Positions 9,595-20,655 of a DNA stretch of 64,000 nucleotides are shown here, piece after piece (position 1 is the first letter of the stretch; each line of letters begins with the position of its first letter). The stretch is from Numida meleagris (lineage: Eukaryota > Chordata > Aves > Galliformes > Numididae). Where the stretch lies: positions 34,242,260 to 34,306,259 of the forward strand of contig NC_034411.1 of the NCBI RefSeq assembly GCF_002078875.1. The letters are read 5' to 3'. The notes under the pieces were generated by a model. That model searched no databases, was not told the origin of the DNA, and worked only from the letters and a program-made list of their open reading frames with translations. Made by a program: the position numbers and the translations under genes.

Positions 9595-12500
9595 ACCTTG
9601 ACCTTCAGTTTTAGTGTAGTTTTACCTTTTCTTTAATATTTCTGTGACATGAATGCTTTATGTTGGTATTTCTTGCAAGGAATATCTCTATAGACGTTAA
9701 TTTAAATATAATAGTTTTAGTGCATTGCTTTCTGAATAGTTTAGGGAAAATCCAGCTATCATTAGGTACATTTTGTACATGGTTATCAGTGTAATGGTTC
9801 TCTTCTGAAAAGCTTTCAGACGCTCATCCATGAGTCCTGCTGCCATCAGAGCTCAGCTTGTAGCAGCATCCCTGGGTCCATGTGTACCACCTGCTGTAGC
9901 TCCCCAGCTCTCCTCTTAATCTTCCCTCAGAGCAACACAGGGTGGTTATCTTTCATTTAGGTTACATCCTGGAGAGCAAGGTCAGAGCTATATATCCACA
10001 TCATTATCATATGAAATTTTTCAAAAATATATCATTTTAGCAATATATTATACATTCTGTCCCTGGAACAAGGGAACTAAATGGGAGCAGGGAGAAAGGA
10101 AGAGAGCCACTGTGAGGAGGGCACTTGCTGAGTTTGGAAAGATAGATCACAGGCTGAAAGTGTGGTTTCTGACCACCTGTTTAGACAAAGTGATATCATC
10201 TGGGATTTCTGCTACTGGAATTGTCCCTGTGTGGCTTGGTGACTATTTGCAGCATCTTCTTTAACTTATTTCAGTTTTTGCGCATGTTGTGAATAAAAAT
10301 AAACCAGAATAAAATAAGAATGGGTATCTTCCTTTCCAGAAAAACTTGTAGCCTATGACAGATTCCCTCAAATCACTACTTTTCTGTGAAGGGGCAACCA
10401 TATATTGTACATAACACAAAGTAATAATAACACAACTTAGGTAAGGCCTATACAATGAAAAAAAGTACTACAGTTATTAAGGTCTGAGAGATTTCATAGT
10501 GTGTAAAACCATGTGCTTTATAATTTCAGTGTTTCATTTTTTTAATCACATTTCATTAGACCTTGATTATTCTGATTGAAGAGATGTATCTCCTGCTTAC
10601 TATCCATATCTGTCTATTCACTACGTTGTGAACTTTAGTGTTGTACTGAATTTTATGTCAGGTTGTAGTGTCACATGAATGGAAGTGACCGTATAGTTGA
10701 TATATATAACAATTTATCTGGTTAGGAGCAACTTTCCTCCAGCATCCTTAGAGCTCAGCAGCATCACTTGTCGAAGAGTTAAATGAAATTCAGCTTTTAT
10801 TTCCTATACACTAATGAAAAATGAACTGCAGAACCTACCAAGCAGCTAACGTAACATGATATGTAGCCTGTGATATTAGGTGTAAGGACCTGGTTTGGCA
10901 GTTCTAAAATATAAATCAAGTGTCTTGTAAGTTGACATATAAAATATATTGTGTGCCGAAGTGTTTCCCCCAGTATAGTTCTTGCTCTTCAATTCAGAGG
11001 TTTTGGAAGTTTGCCTGCCTTTCTACTATCACAAAACCAGCACGAGGAATTAAAATTGGGTGCCAGCATGATGACACTATGAAAAGGACTTTGAATGATG
11101 CTGAGATAGTATGCAGTGGACCATACTTGTTAATGAGTTGACTCAAAGCTAAAAACAAACTTAAAGGCATTAACTTTTAAAAGCATATTATGTTGCTTGC
11201 ATGAAGGATTTTATTTTATAGCCCAGTGACCCCTAATTTTGTTTCAGATATAATTCAGATCAAGGCTTCAGGAATTATTGTTATCTAGGCTACTATGGCC
11301 TCCATCTGTGCCATGTCACAATATAGACAGTCTTTGTATAAAATGCTTAGAGCCACTCAAGCTTATTCTAGAAATTGCAATAATATTAAATAGTATTAAA
11401 GGCAAAAATTTCTGGTATTTCCTACCAATTTTCTGCTATAAATGTCAAATGGAATAAACTTATTTTTCAGCCTTCTTAGTAAGTGTTGTTTAAGGTAGAA
11501 TTAGCTACAGCATTGTCCTGATAGGTAGAAATTTTAACTGTATGAGTTAAGTACAGGCACATCATTAATGTGTTTTTTTTTTTCTAGGAATCAGCAAGGC
11601 AGTTTGTACTAACTAGAAGCAAAAGCTAAATGTTGGGGTTTGTACATCAAATTGACTTAAAATACTGGATTATGAATTTTGCCCACATTCAATTATCTTT
11701 TTATTCTTCATTTCTCTTTCTTTGGTGAGACTTGCTTTAGTTTACCAGGTGTTGGCTGAGTAACATCGGTGCAGAATTTCCCATGGAACCTCCAGTTTTG
11801 GTGTCCATTGTTCTGTAACATTGTGTGTCCCATGTGGTCAGTCCCACCAAGAGTGTTATTGTAACAGTTGCTCTAAATTTATATAGATTACTTTTTTCTT
11901 TCCTGAATTTAATCCAAGGCATTTCAAAAACTTAGTCTCAAGGGCACAGTTGATTTGTGGGAGCTTTTCAAAGCAAAAATGGTAGTAATGTGCCTAAATT
12001 CTGTTGTTGTTCTGTAGGAAGAGGGCACTGAAAGGACTCTGTGCCTTTGAAAATCCTTTTCCTCTAAGTTCCCAATTTATTTTTGTTCTGATTGCTTAGA
12101 TATTGCCCATGAAATATTTGACTTAATTAAATTATGGATTGGGTAAGCTAAGAAAGCATAGTTCTTTATTGCTTCTTTGTGTCATTCAATACCTCAGATC
12201 TGACTTTTGAAATGTACTTACAAGCTCTTCTTGGAGTTTTATGACATCACATTTGTACGTTTAGCGTTCTGATGCAAATAATGATCGGATTCTTTTAAAA
12301 TGATTAGTCTGCTAAGACAAAAAAAAAAGTTTTGTATTCTGTCCATCTGCTATATCCTCAAATACATTCCAGCATTTTATTTATCTTATGGACTTAGTTT
12401 TGAATTATATTATTTTGCTGCTTGCATGAAGGTTTTATTAAACTTTGTACTGGTGTATCACCACTGGGAACAGTTGGTCCTCCTTTTGCTGTGCACCTGG

Positions 12501-12831
12501 TGCGTGTGGAAAATATTTGTTAACTTTGAATAATGATTCTGATCCTGGACATCATTTTACTGTCATGTCATTTGTAGTTAATTTTTTCACACAAATGTAA
12601 ATGAAGAAAAGCTTGGGGTGAGATAAAGTTATTGTCAGAAATTCATTCCTGTCAAAACTTCTTTGACCTATATAGATATATATGTTATATATTAATATAG
12701 CCCTCCAGTTTTCTTCATGCCTACATGTAACAAATCATTTCTTTACACCCTGCAGATTTTCTGCCATGTGCTTCTCCTGCAGACTCTAACAGCAATGACT
12801 CAGGGAAGTTACATGGATTTCATTTTAAGAG

Positions 12832-12875
12832 TAGTCCCTAAAGATTGTTGTAGGAATAGTCCCTGAAGATTATTG
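12832..12875. repeat. 25-bp tandem duplication
   Basis: TAGTCCCTAAAGATTGTTG at 12832 recurs as TAGTCCCTGAAGATTATTG at 12857, with two substitutions in the shared 19 bases. It is a small local duplication in otherwise unique DNA. Confidence 0.8.
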
Positions 12876-12944
12876 CTTGACAGTTGTTTTCAAAGCACTA
12901 CATAGATAAAAGGTGTAAGAAAACCCCTTTACAATGCAGTCAAA

Positions 12945-13065
12945 TACTTCATGGCACTAACGGGCATGGTTTAGTAATGGGACTTGGTAGGTCAGGTTGC
13001 TGGCAGGACTTGATGATCTTGAAGGTTTTTTCCAGCCAAGATTATTTTTTGATTGATTCTATGTA
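12945..13065 (+). mobile_element. CR1 LINE 3' tail fragment
   Basis: The string GGACTTGATGATCTTGAAGG, followed by TTTTTTCCAGCCAAGATTAT and GATTCTATG, matches the end of CR1 copies such as the one finishing at 57178. Only about 120 bp remain, with many substitutions. Confidence 0.8.
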
Positions 13066-15379
13066 TATATTGTGTGTGATGTGCCTCATCAGAATAGTGC
13101 CTCCTGGTCTAATCAGAAAGATGAATAGTAATGGTGAGGATCAGGGATTTCAAGGATTAGTATATGGGTAGAAATGTGGGGTTTTTTTTTTTCTTTTTTT
13201 GTTTGTTTGTCTTGCTCCTTACTATAAAAGGAGTCATCCAACAATTCTGGTGAAAAGATTTACTTGGAAAACTGACACTGAGATATTGCACTGGAAACAA
13301 AAACAGATGACATCAGAATGAATTAAGTAAATGCAATAACGCTTCAATCCATAATAATCTTAAATTAGATATTTTATTAAATGTTAATAACTTTGGGGAC
13401 TTCACTGGTTTCTACTTAGGTCTTTCAAGTAGAAGTTGCTCTGTGTAAAAAGATGCCTGTAATGTAAGGAAGGTGGAATGTGCACCAAGGGTTGTTTCTG
13501 ACTGCATAAAACCATTTGAGATTTATTAATTTTCTGGATTTGAGTTAATATGGTTTCATGAATAGGCACAAGTCCTAGAGAGTGGGATTAGGAAGGTTTC
13601 CAGAGGCTCTGAACTCATGTCAAGCAAAACTGTCATGCCAAGCAGCTAAGTCAACTGCAAAGGGAAAAGCCTTGAAAGTGCTTTATCGGTGCATAATGTT
13701 TGTAAATTTTATTCAATTAATTTACAGCTGCAGGGCTCATGAGGCTGAAATTAAAGTTTTGTAAAGTTTTGATAAGGAAGCAGCCAAAAACAAACAAAAA
13801 AGTTTGATTAGCTCTGGATGTTTTTAAACAAGTTGGCAGGAGAACAAAATTTCAAGCGCTGCAAATAATAATAATAATAATAATGCATTTAGTCTTAGGA
13901 AATACTGTAATCAACTGGACTGGTAGCAGAATGTCTGCTAGTACCTCATCTGAAGGGCCTGCAGGTGTGCTTGCCATTTCTTTTCCTTCTGCGTACAGGT
14001 GCCACTAAGAAAAAACATTGTGGTCCCAAGGAGAAGCTTTTGGAAGCTAGAGCTATGAAAAATACTTAATAAACCTGCTTGAAATTACTGTTATTTCGTT
14101 GACAAAATTAAATGGGGGTTACTTTAGGCAATAAATGATAGTGAAAAGGAGTATATGCCGGACGACAACCAGAGTACTAAAACACCAGCTTTACCCAAAA
14201 TATCAGTGCCCCTGTTGCAGACATGGAGATGACTAGCTCTTAAATTGATACTAGCCATACTGCTGCTTTTTCACTTTATTTTCTTTTCATGGGAGGATTA
14301 AAGAAAGTCTCAACTGCTGCAAGAGCCCTCAGTGTACCCCTTGGGAAGATCAGGGCTGGGGCTGCTGCCCCAGGTGTCAGCTTTCTGCAGATGAGTTAGG
14401 TGGAGTGGTGTTGCCTATTTCTGTCTGGCTTTTGTTCCTCATATGGGTTCAGGTCAGAGAAGACTTGTGGAAACAAGCCTGAATTAGGCCATCCCTCCCA
14501 CATAGGTCATGGGTCACTCAGGTAGCTGTTTCTATTACTTTTAGTCACGTGTATTTGTCATTTTAAGTTATGTTTGTATTAGTGAAAAGGAGCAGTGTTC
14601 GTTGTTTTCTTACATGCACTTCTTATGCTTGAAATGGGATCTCAAGTTTTATTTTTTAAAATTAAGATTAGCAAAGTAGATTATGCAGAGAGCTCTTTCA
14701 TTTCCAGTCATTATGGAGTTTATATTTTACTGGGAACTGTCTTTCAATGTATCTACAATGAAAAGGAGAATTCTGTTAAAACTGAATTTTCACATGGAAT
14801 GAATCCTTTTTTGCTGAAATATTTTGTTTTACTTTGGGGAAATCTAAACAAAATTACCTCAGTTTCAGTCAGGTCATTTTAATAACAAGAATCTCAGTTT
14901 GTTAACAGCCTCTTTTAAGGATATTGAGTGGTATTGGTTTGATGCATCCCAGTCATGTCAAAGTTGTGGCAGATGTATTTAGGTAAGGCTTGTCTGTCAG
15001 GAAACAAACACTTCAACTTGGAAGCTCAGCCTGTGTTTGGGCAATATTTAAACTGCCTTTTCTGAGAACAAATCAGAACCTCAAGGGAAGAAATGCTGCA
15101 TCATCATTGCTTGAGTCTCTTCTGTGTCCACTGTTTAAGTCCTGTGATTTTGTGGGGGGCCTAAAGACAACAAGGGGTTACTGAAGTTGGTGGCCTTTAG
15201 AGGTTTTTTGCGAAGGGCACAGCTGCTGCCCCACCTTCAGTCAACACTACTTCACTGGGCTGTTAAGAAGTTCTTGCCAAGGTAACTCAAATCATATCCA
15301 AACACTAGTGGATTGCTTTCAGAACTTGGATTAGTTTCTGAAATGACACAAATGATATCAAATTATGATCCAACCCTGC
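13066..15379. other. unique AT-rich DNA, no gene seen
   Basis: It contains a T-rich tract at about 13180-13211 and an AAT microsatellite at 13864-13883. Open frames at 13582-13764, 14595-14882 and 14990-15184 have no recognisable domain or codon pattern. Confidence 0.55.
13864..13883. repeat. (AAT)n microsatellite
   Basis: About seven trinucleotide units of AAT/ATA without interruption. Confidence 0.9.
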
Positions 15380-16432
15380 AGTGCTGTTGATCTGGAAGAA
15401 CTTGAAGGCTTCATACCCAGAGGATGGTGGTTAATGGCTCAATGTCCTGATGGAGATCAGCGATGAGTGCTATCCCTCAGGGGTCAGTACTGGGACTGCT
15501 GCTCTTTAACATCTTCATCAGTGACATCAGCAGTGGGATTGAGTGCACTCTAACATGTTTGTGGATGACACTAAGCTATATGGTGCAGTTGAGATGCCAT
15601 TCAGTGAGACCTAGACAGGTTTGAGCAGTGGGCCCAGGAGAACCTCGTGAGATTCAACAAAGCCAAGTGCAAGGTCTTGCACTTGTGTCATGGCAGCTCC
15701 TGCTATCAGTACAAGCTGAGGCGTTATAAGAGTAGAGCACAGTCCTCCCAAAAAAGACTTGGAGGTACTGGTGGATTGGAAGCTGGACGTGAGCCAGTAA
15801 CGTGCCCTCACAGCCCAGAAGCCAACTGAATCCCGATCTGCATCAAAAGTAGCGTGGCCAGCAGGTAAAGGGAGATGATCCTGCCCCTCTACTCTGCGCT
15901 GACAAGGTTTTACCTGGCATGCTGCATCCAGATGTGGAGCCCTTAGTACAAAACAGATGTAGACCTGTTAGAGTGCATCCAGAGGAGAGCTGCAGAAATG
16001 ACTGAGGGTTGGAACACCACTCCTATGAGGACAGGCTCAGAGAGATGGGGCTGTTTAGCCTGGAGAAAAGGATGCTTGGGGGAGACCTGATAGCAGCATT
16101 TCAACATCTAAGGAGAGGGTATAAGAAGTAATGGCACAGACTCTTTAGCAGGATCTTCTGTGATGGGGTAAGCAGAAATGGTTTCAAACTAAAGGAGGGC
16201 AGATTTAGATTAGTTATAATGAAGACTTTTTTTTTTACAATAAGGGTGGTGAGGCACTGGCACAGGTTGTCCAGAGAGGTGGTGGATGACCCATCCCTGG
16301 AGACACCCAAGGTCAGGCTGGATGGGGCTCTGAGCAATCTGATGTAGCTGTAGGTGTCTCTGTTTGTTGTAGGAGCATTGGGCTAGGTGATCTTTTAGGG
16401 TCCCTTCTAACTCGATTCTATGATTTTATGCT
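15380..16432 (+). mobile_element. CR1 LINE, about 1 kb, 5'-truncated
   Basis: This copy spans the later part of the ORF2 reverse transcriptase through the 3' UTR. Recognisable blocks in order are the CCTCAGGGGTCAGTACTGGG segment, the ATGTTTGTGGATGACAC segment that encodes an FVDD box (about 15557-15573), the GGCCAGCAGG block (about 15855), the CCTATGAGGACAGGCTCAG block (about 16023) and the final GATTCTATG tail. Frames are broken by small indels. The 3' UTR is of the same subfamily as the copy at 5070-5492. The exact 5' boundary is uncertain by some tens of bases. Confidence 0.92.
15440..15830 (+). pseudogene. CR1 ORF2 reverse-transcriptase remnant
   Basis: Conceptual translation across frames gives a QGSVLGP-like block (PQGSVLG degraded to a sequence from CCTCAGGGGTCAGTACTGGG) and an FVDD motif, the CR1 form of the YxDD catalytic box. 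These are followed by a FNKAKCKVLHL-type segment at about 15650-15680. A continuous frame does not exist: at least one frameshift separates the FVDD region from the segment beginning MRFNKAKCKVLHLCHG at 15647. The N-terminal endonuclease and the early reverse-transcriptase motifs are missing. It is non-functional. Confidence 0.75.
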
Positions 16433-19400
16433 TTGTAAGTACAAATTTTGGCATACACTATCCCTATTTGACTTTGAACTCGTTGTTCCTGGTTGGATAC
16501 TGAATGTGTTTTGCAATCTCATTTTCATACAAATTTGAAAGGAAATAATACTTCCTACAGAAACTCTCTTGACATTTGAAGGACTGGAAATGGAAAACAA
16601 CAAGAACAAAATAAAAATAAATAAACAGCTTTCACTAATACTTCCTTCTGATCTTAGAAGTATAGCAGGACTGAGTGTCCAGTCTTTCTGGTAAGGTTTA
16701 CATGCCTTCCAGTGATGCTTTTCCACTGGGACAGCTGGTGACAGGCAGCTGGTCTCATGGTTGGAGGTTTTATACACTGTCTCAAAGGACATTTTAAAAA
16801 GTTCTACTGACAGTTCTTCAATTTTTCCCACATCCTGTACTCAATTTCATGGTTGTGGTACATAGCATATGGGTGAACATTCATTTGCTCTCAGCTGTGT
16901 AATTTATTTAGATTTCAGAGTGTGTGAGTGGTAGTTAAAATTTAAGCAAGTATATAAAGAAATTTTATTTCCGTAAGACTGCTTCTGGTGTTTCCTTTTG
17001 TATAATAGTGATAATCCTCCAGAAGTAAATATATATGTTATTCATTATCTTTGCCATAGCCTGGGCTTTGGCTGCATTTTTAGAAACCTCCGTACTTCAG
17101 AGAAGCTGGTGATGTTTTTTCATTCTAGTCTACTTCTGTAGTATAGAATTCATACCCAAAATCCATTATCTTAGTGGTTTGGTGTGACCATTTTTGGTTT
17201 TATGTGCTACTTGCCCAGTTTAATACTGCTTTTCCTTATTTCCTTCTTGAAATCTGTATGTGGATTGTTCCAAAATAGTTTAGAACTTCATAGGTAACTA
17301 TCTTAATACTGAAACCTGAGAGTTTTCATACAGTGTGACAGCTTATGCATTGCTCTCTTCTGTCTGTAACCACTAGGAGCAGAATAAACTAGTGCTATAA
17401 AATTGCATACTTAAAATCTTTTCCTGAGTTTATGTGGAGCTGTACCTGAACTGGAGTTAAACATACGCCATATCAAACTTTGGACAAGATACAATTTTTT
17501 CTATGCTAATAATGCTTAAAAATATGAAGTAGAAGCTTTTTCTGAAATCTCTGAAAATATTTGATTGATTCAAGAATGTATGTGTGAGTGCACAGATAGC
17601 TTCAGCACTTCAAAAACATGCTCTAAAAAAGCTGTATTTCTTTTAGAATCAATGCAGTCATGTTTTGTATTTGCTCAAGTAACAGTAAGTTTTTTAAAAG
17701 GTTCTCATGACATATGTAATCCTTAAAGCATTAATTGCAGATGATTTTTCAATGTATTGTGGTCAGCCTGTTTATTTATATGTAAAAAAAAAAATAATTC
17801 ATTCAGTATTCATTAATGATAGGAGAAGAAATATGCAAAAACTCTGCTGTAAGATGCATGTATTATTAAGAATTTCAGAGTATTAAAAGCATTATTATAG
17901 TAACCTGTTACAGTAAATTTATGATTGATTTAAGCCGTCTTTTAAAGGGGAGAAAGCCTTGTTCTAATTGTTCAGGAGTAAATTAACAATACAGAAACCA
18001 GTTATTTAATATTATGTAATACAGTAATTCTATAAAAAGAATGAAACTTCAAAATTAAAGGTATTTAAAGAATCCAGTAGTGAACTCTCTGAAATACCAG
18101 AAGTCATGGGAAAGACTTATAGTGATCTGGTCAGAATTTTAATGAGATCAATTTATAGCTGAAACACTGGAATATTCTATAAATTATACTGAAAATATTA
18201 CAAGATGAAAAATGTTATATGCCTGCACAACATACCTGTTTTGATAGTGGTTATAAGATGGCTGACTGGCTCAGAGCTCCCAAGCTCTCTGGTTTACAGT
18301 TTGTGTCAGTCTGAGGAGCAGCATGTTTTGGAGACGTACTTTTCTTTTAAACTTTGAGATGCAGATATGTTGTATGAACACGCTGTCTTCGTACAATTCT
18401 ATTTGCTTTGCCTTTATGCTTTTATTGTACAGGTACTGCAGTTCTCTGTAGACTCTGTGCTGCATTTAGGATTGTTTTTCACCTGGCTCTGACGATCAAA
18501 CAACTCAGAAACTGAGGGATGTCAAAAAGCTGCCGTTCATTCTAGCCCAGAATTTGTATCCCCAGTGCATTGCTCATCAGATTTGGCCAGTGCTGCTTTG
18601 ACTGACAGTGGTGCTTGGAAACATTAGTGACTGTCAAAGTGCTGTCTGAAAATGGTGTGTTTGTAAGAAGATGGTGGAGATGGACATTGGACAAGGACAT
18701 TGCTGGCATCTTCATTTGGTCTGAAGAAGTGTAAGAACAGTATCTGATTGAGGTTGTCTTTCAGAGCATACCTGCTCAGTGGGGAGGTGCTCAATGAGGC
18801 ACTCATTTAAGAAATGTCCTTCTCAGGGGAAAAGAACAAGATAAACAGCCAGGCTGATGTTGTCTCAGGAAAGTGGTTTATTGATTAATCATGTCAATTA
18901 ATACTCTGAAGAAAAATTGTCTTGGGACACAAGCAGTATTTGAGAAAGCTGTTCTTCCAAGGGATCTCTGACAACTGTACTTGGTTGTCTTTCAGCTAAG
19001 ATTTCACCCTATTTTGTAACCTATGTTTAAAGAATATTGAGTTTTTCTTGGGATATCAGGAAGTTACTATGTTCTGCAACTGTCGTTTTCACTTTCTTTG
19101 TTTTCGTAATCTGTTACTGTGCTCTTACAAAGAATAGGTGTCCATGAATAGGAGGTAGTGTAAGGGAGACAAAGCTGCCTGCAAACTTTTGTCTAGAGAA
19201 ATATAAATCTGTGTTCAAGAAAGTCTGAATGAAAACAAGTTAAGTCATAGTCAGGGCTATATTTATGAGTATAGAGATCTTTCTGCTGCAGGGGCACTTG
19301 ACAATAACCAGAGAAGGCATGTGGAGAACCAAACACTGCAGGATTGTTTATATCTGTATGAACACTTCTCTGCCTGGGTGGAAATCTCTAAATTTTCCAC

Positions 19401-19604
19401 CTTTATTCTTCTCCTTAATTTTAAGTAGCTTAATTTAGGATTTGTTATGGCAATTTACTGTCTCTTTTTAGTGTAAATATTTTAGTGTCTGTTTACTATG
19501 ACAGGAGTTTCCCTTACTGAATTATTTTCTTACTTCTGTGCAGTCTTGGCCCTGCCTCAGGTGGGAACTAAGGGAGCAGATCTACCATATATATACACAC
19601 ACAT
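16433..19604. other. unique AT-rich DNA, no gene seen
   Basis: No exon, RNA gene or named transposon could be supported. The longest open frame (16418-16831 reverse, about 137 codons) overlaps the CR1 tail end and has no recognisable domain. Scattered short A/T runs are the only structure seen. Confidence 0.55.
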
Positions 19605-19620
19605 ACACGTAGGTTCCTCT

Positions 19621-19659
19621 GAAAGTAAGTTCCACAAGTAAATTCCACAAGTAAGTTCC
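19621..19659. repeat. 13-bp tandem triplication in the mariner end
   Basis: Three consecutive 13-mers, GAAAGTAAGTTCC, ACAAGTAAATTCC and ACAAGTAAGTTCC, lie at the inner edge of the left terminal repeat. The right end lacks them, so the expansion happened after or during decay of this copy. Confidence 0.85.
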
Positions 19660-19699
19660 TCCTGTTTATTTCCACAGAAATTACAACAAATACAAAGAG

Positions 19700-19993
19700 C
19701 ACAATGACACTGTTAGAGCAAATTCTTAGCTACAAAACACCATTTTTGAACACAATCACTGCCATTAGCTATGCATTTTTGCCAGCGATGAACAAGAGCC
19801 TGCTTGCTGCAGTTGTAAAAATCAGGACCAGTGGAGCTGACCCACTATTGATGCTGCTGAAACGTACCACCCACCACCTCAGTGTGCACGTGTCCACTGT
19901 TTGATTTCCATAAACATTCAGCAAGTGTCAGTGAATGTCAGTGAGTGCCTTTTTTTCCACGTGGAGGAATTCAATGGCACACCTTTGTTTCAT
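19700..19993 (-). pseudogene. mariner transposase remnant, N- and C-terminal parts only
   Basis: Reading leftward from 19993 on the minus strand gives a start MKQRCAIEFLHVEKK, typical of the N-terminal DNA-binding part of mariner transposases, then an in-frame stop after about 21 residues. A later piece around 19859-19876 reads WWVVRF. It is followed almost at once by a segment matching the C-terminal end (LLFIAGKNA-type, about 19760-19800), so the whole catalytic D,D34D core is absent. The deletion junction lies at about 19845-19860, judged by where similarity to the relic at 62288-62720 stops. It cannot encode an active transposase. Confidence 0.75.
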
Positions 19994-20151
19994 GTGCACT
20001 TCCGTGTCAGATGCGATTTTGTCAGACTACCCCTGTGCTGCCATCTGTCACACAGCAACAACATGTAATGGAATATTGGTGGGAAGATTCAACCTCTTCT
20101 TCTGTACCACCAACATCTGCTTCTGACATCATGGGACAACATAATAAAATT

Positions 20152-20180
20152 GGAGGCATTACTTTTGGACCAACCCTCAT
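20152..20180 (-). repeat. mariner terminal inverted repeat (right end)
   Basis: GGAGGCATTACTTTTGGACC followed by AACCCTCAT, adjacent to a TA dinucleotide as expected for mariner insertion. It is the better preserved of the two ends; the left partner at about 19610-19630 shares only parts of it. Confidence 0.8.
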
Positions 20181-20623
20181 AGTTTTTCTTTCTGCATTCA
20201 ATAGTCTTCTGTTCCACTTCTGTCCTGGAGTAGTAGTTTAATCTTATAGTAGTTTATATTGGAAAGAGGAAAGTAAAGATCAACAAAAGCTTCATTTTTA
20301 ACATTATCCTGTAAACGATGTAGATTTGCTGGCATCTATATCAACATTGGAGTTGCATACTGTTGAGAATATGATCCTTGGCTAAAATCTTTGTCTACGA
20401 GCTGTAGAGTCACTTGCACCACTTTTTCAGAAATACTAGACAAGAACTTGTCACTGAAAGGCAGTTTGGAATAAGGATCTGCTTCATAGTAGCGTTGACA
20501 GGATGCTGCAGAATTTACTTGCATTCGGGCAGTTTGGAAGGACTTTAAGTCCATTGCTGAAGAGAGACAAGTGCACAATGTTTGGTAGATCTTTCTATCA
20601 CTAGATGATGTCTAGATATATTA

Positions 20624-20655
20624 ATATATTTCATAGATATCTCTATGAAATATAT
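20624..20655. repeat. 14-bp inverted repeat, 4-base loop
   Basis: ATATATTTCATAGA at 20624-20637 is followed by TATC and then its exact reverse complement TCTATGAAATATAT at 20642-20655. No terminator role is expected in this genome. It is a potential cruciform in AT-rich DNA. Confidence 0.85.

Larger units (their letters stand above)
7978..12944. other. unique AT-rich DNA, no gene seen
   Basis: About 5 kb without a recognised exon, RNA gene or named transposon. It holds a 27-base A run at 8067-8093, a shorter A run at 9548-9558, a T run at 9581-9594, and a 25-bp tandem duplication at 12832-12875. Small open frames (10261-10455 reverse, 10920-11141 forward, 12300-12533 forward) have no recognisable domain. 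Confidence 0.55.
19609..20182 (-). mobile_element. Galluhop-like mariner, internally deleted copy
   Basis: The right end carries a clear mariner terminal repeat: on the plus strand GGCATTACTTTTGGACCAAC then CCTCAT, followed by TA, at 20154-20182. The left end has a degraded partner (TAGGTTCCTCTGAAAGTAAG) from 19610, next to a 13-bp triplication. Between them the minus strand holds the N-terminal start of a mariner transposase, then skips to the C-terminal end. The total is about 573 bp, far shorter than a full mariner of about 1.3 kb, so this is an internal-deletion derivative. It shares its left part with the relic at 62288-62720. Galluhop is described from the chicken; the family assignment is from recall of its termini. 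Confidence 0.85.

Noticed and set aside
12272..12279. ATGCAAAT octamer as a POU-factor site
   Set aside because: An 8-base motif is expected by chance about twice on both strands in 64 kb and there is no supporting context.
19561..20182. CRISPR array or prokaryotic element suggested by short direct repeats
   Set aside because: The 13-bp units abut without spacers and are part of a mariner end; all other content is vertebrate.
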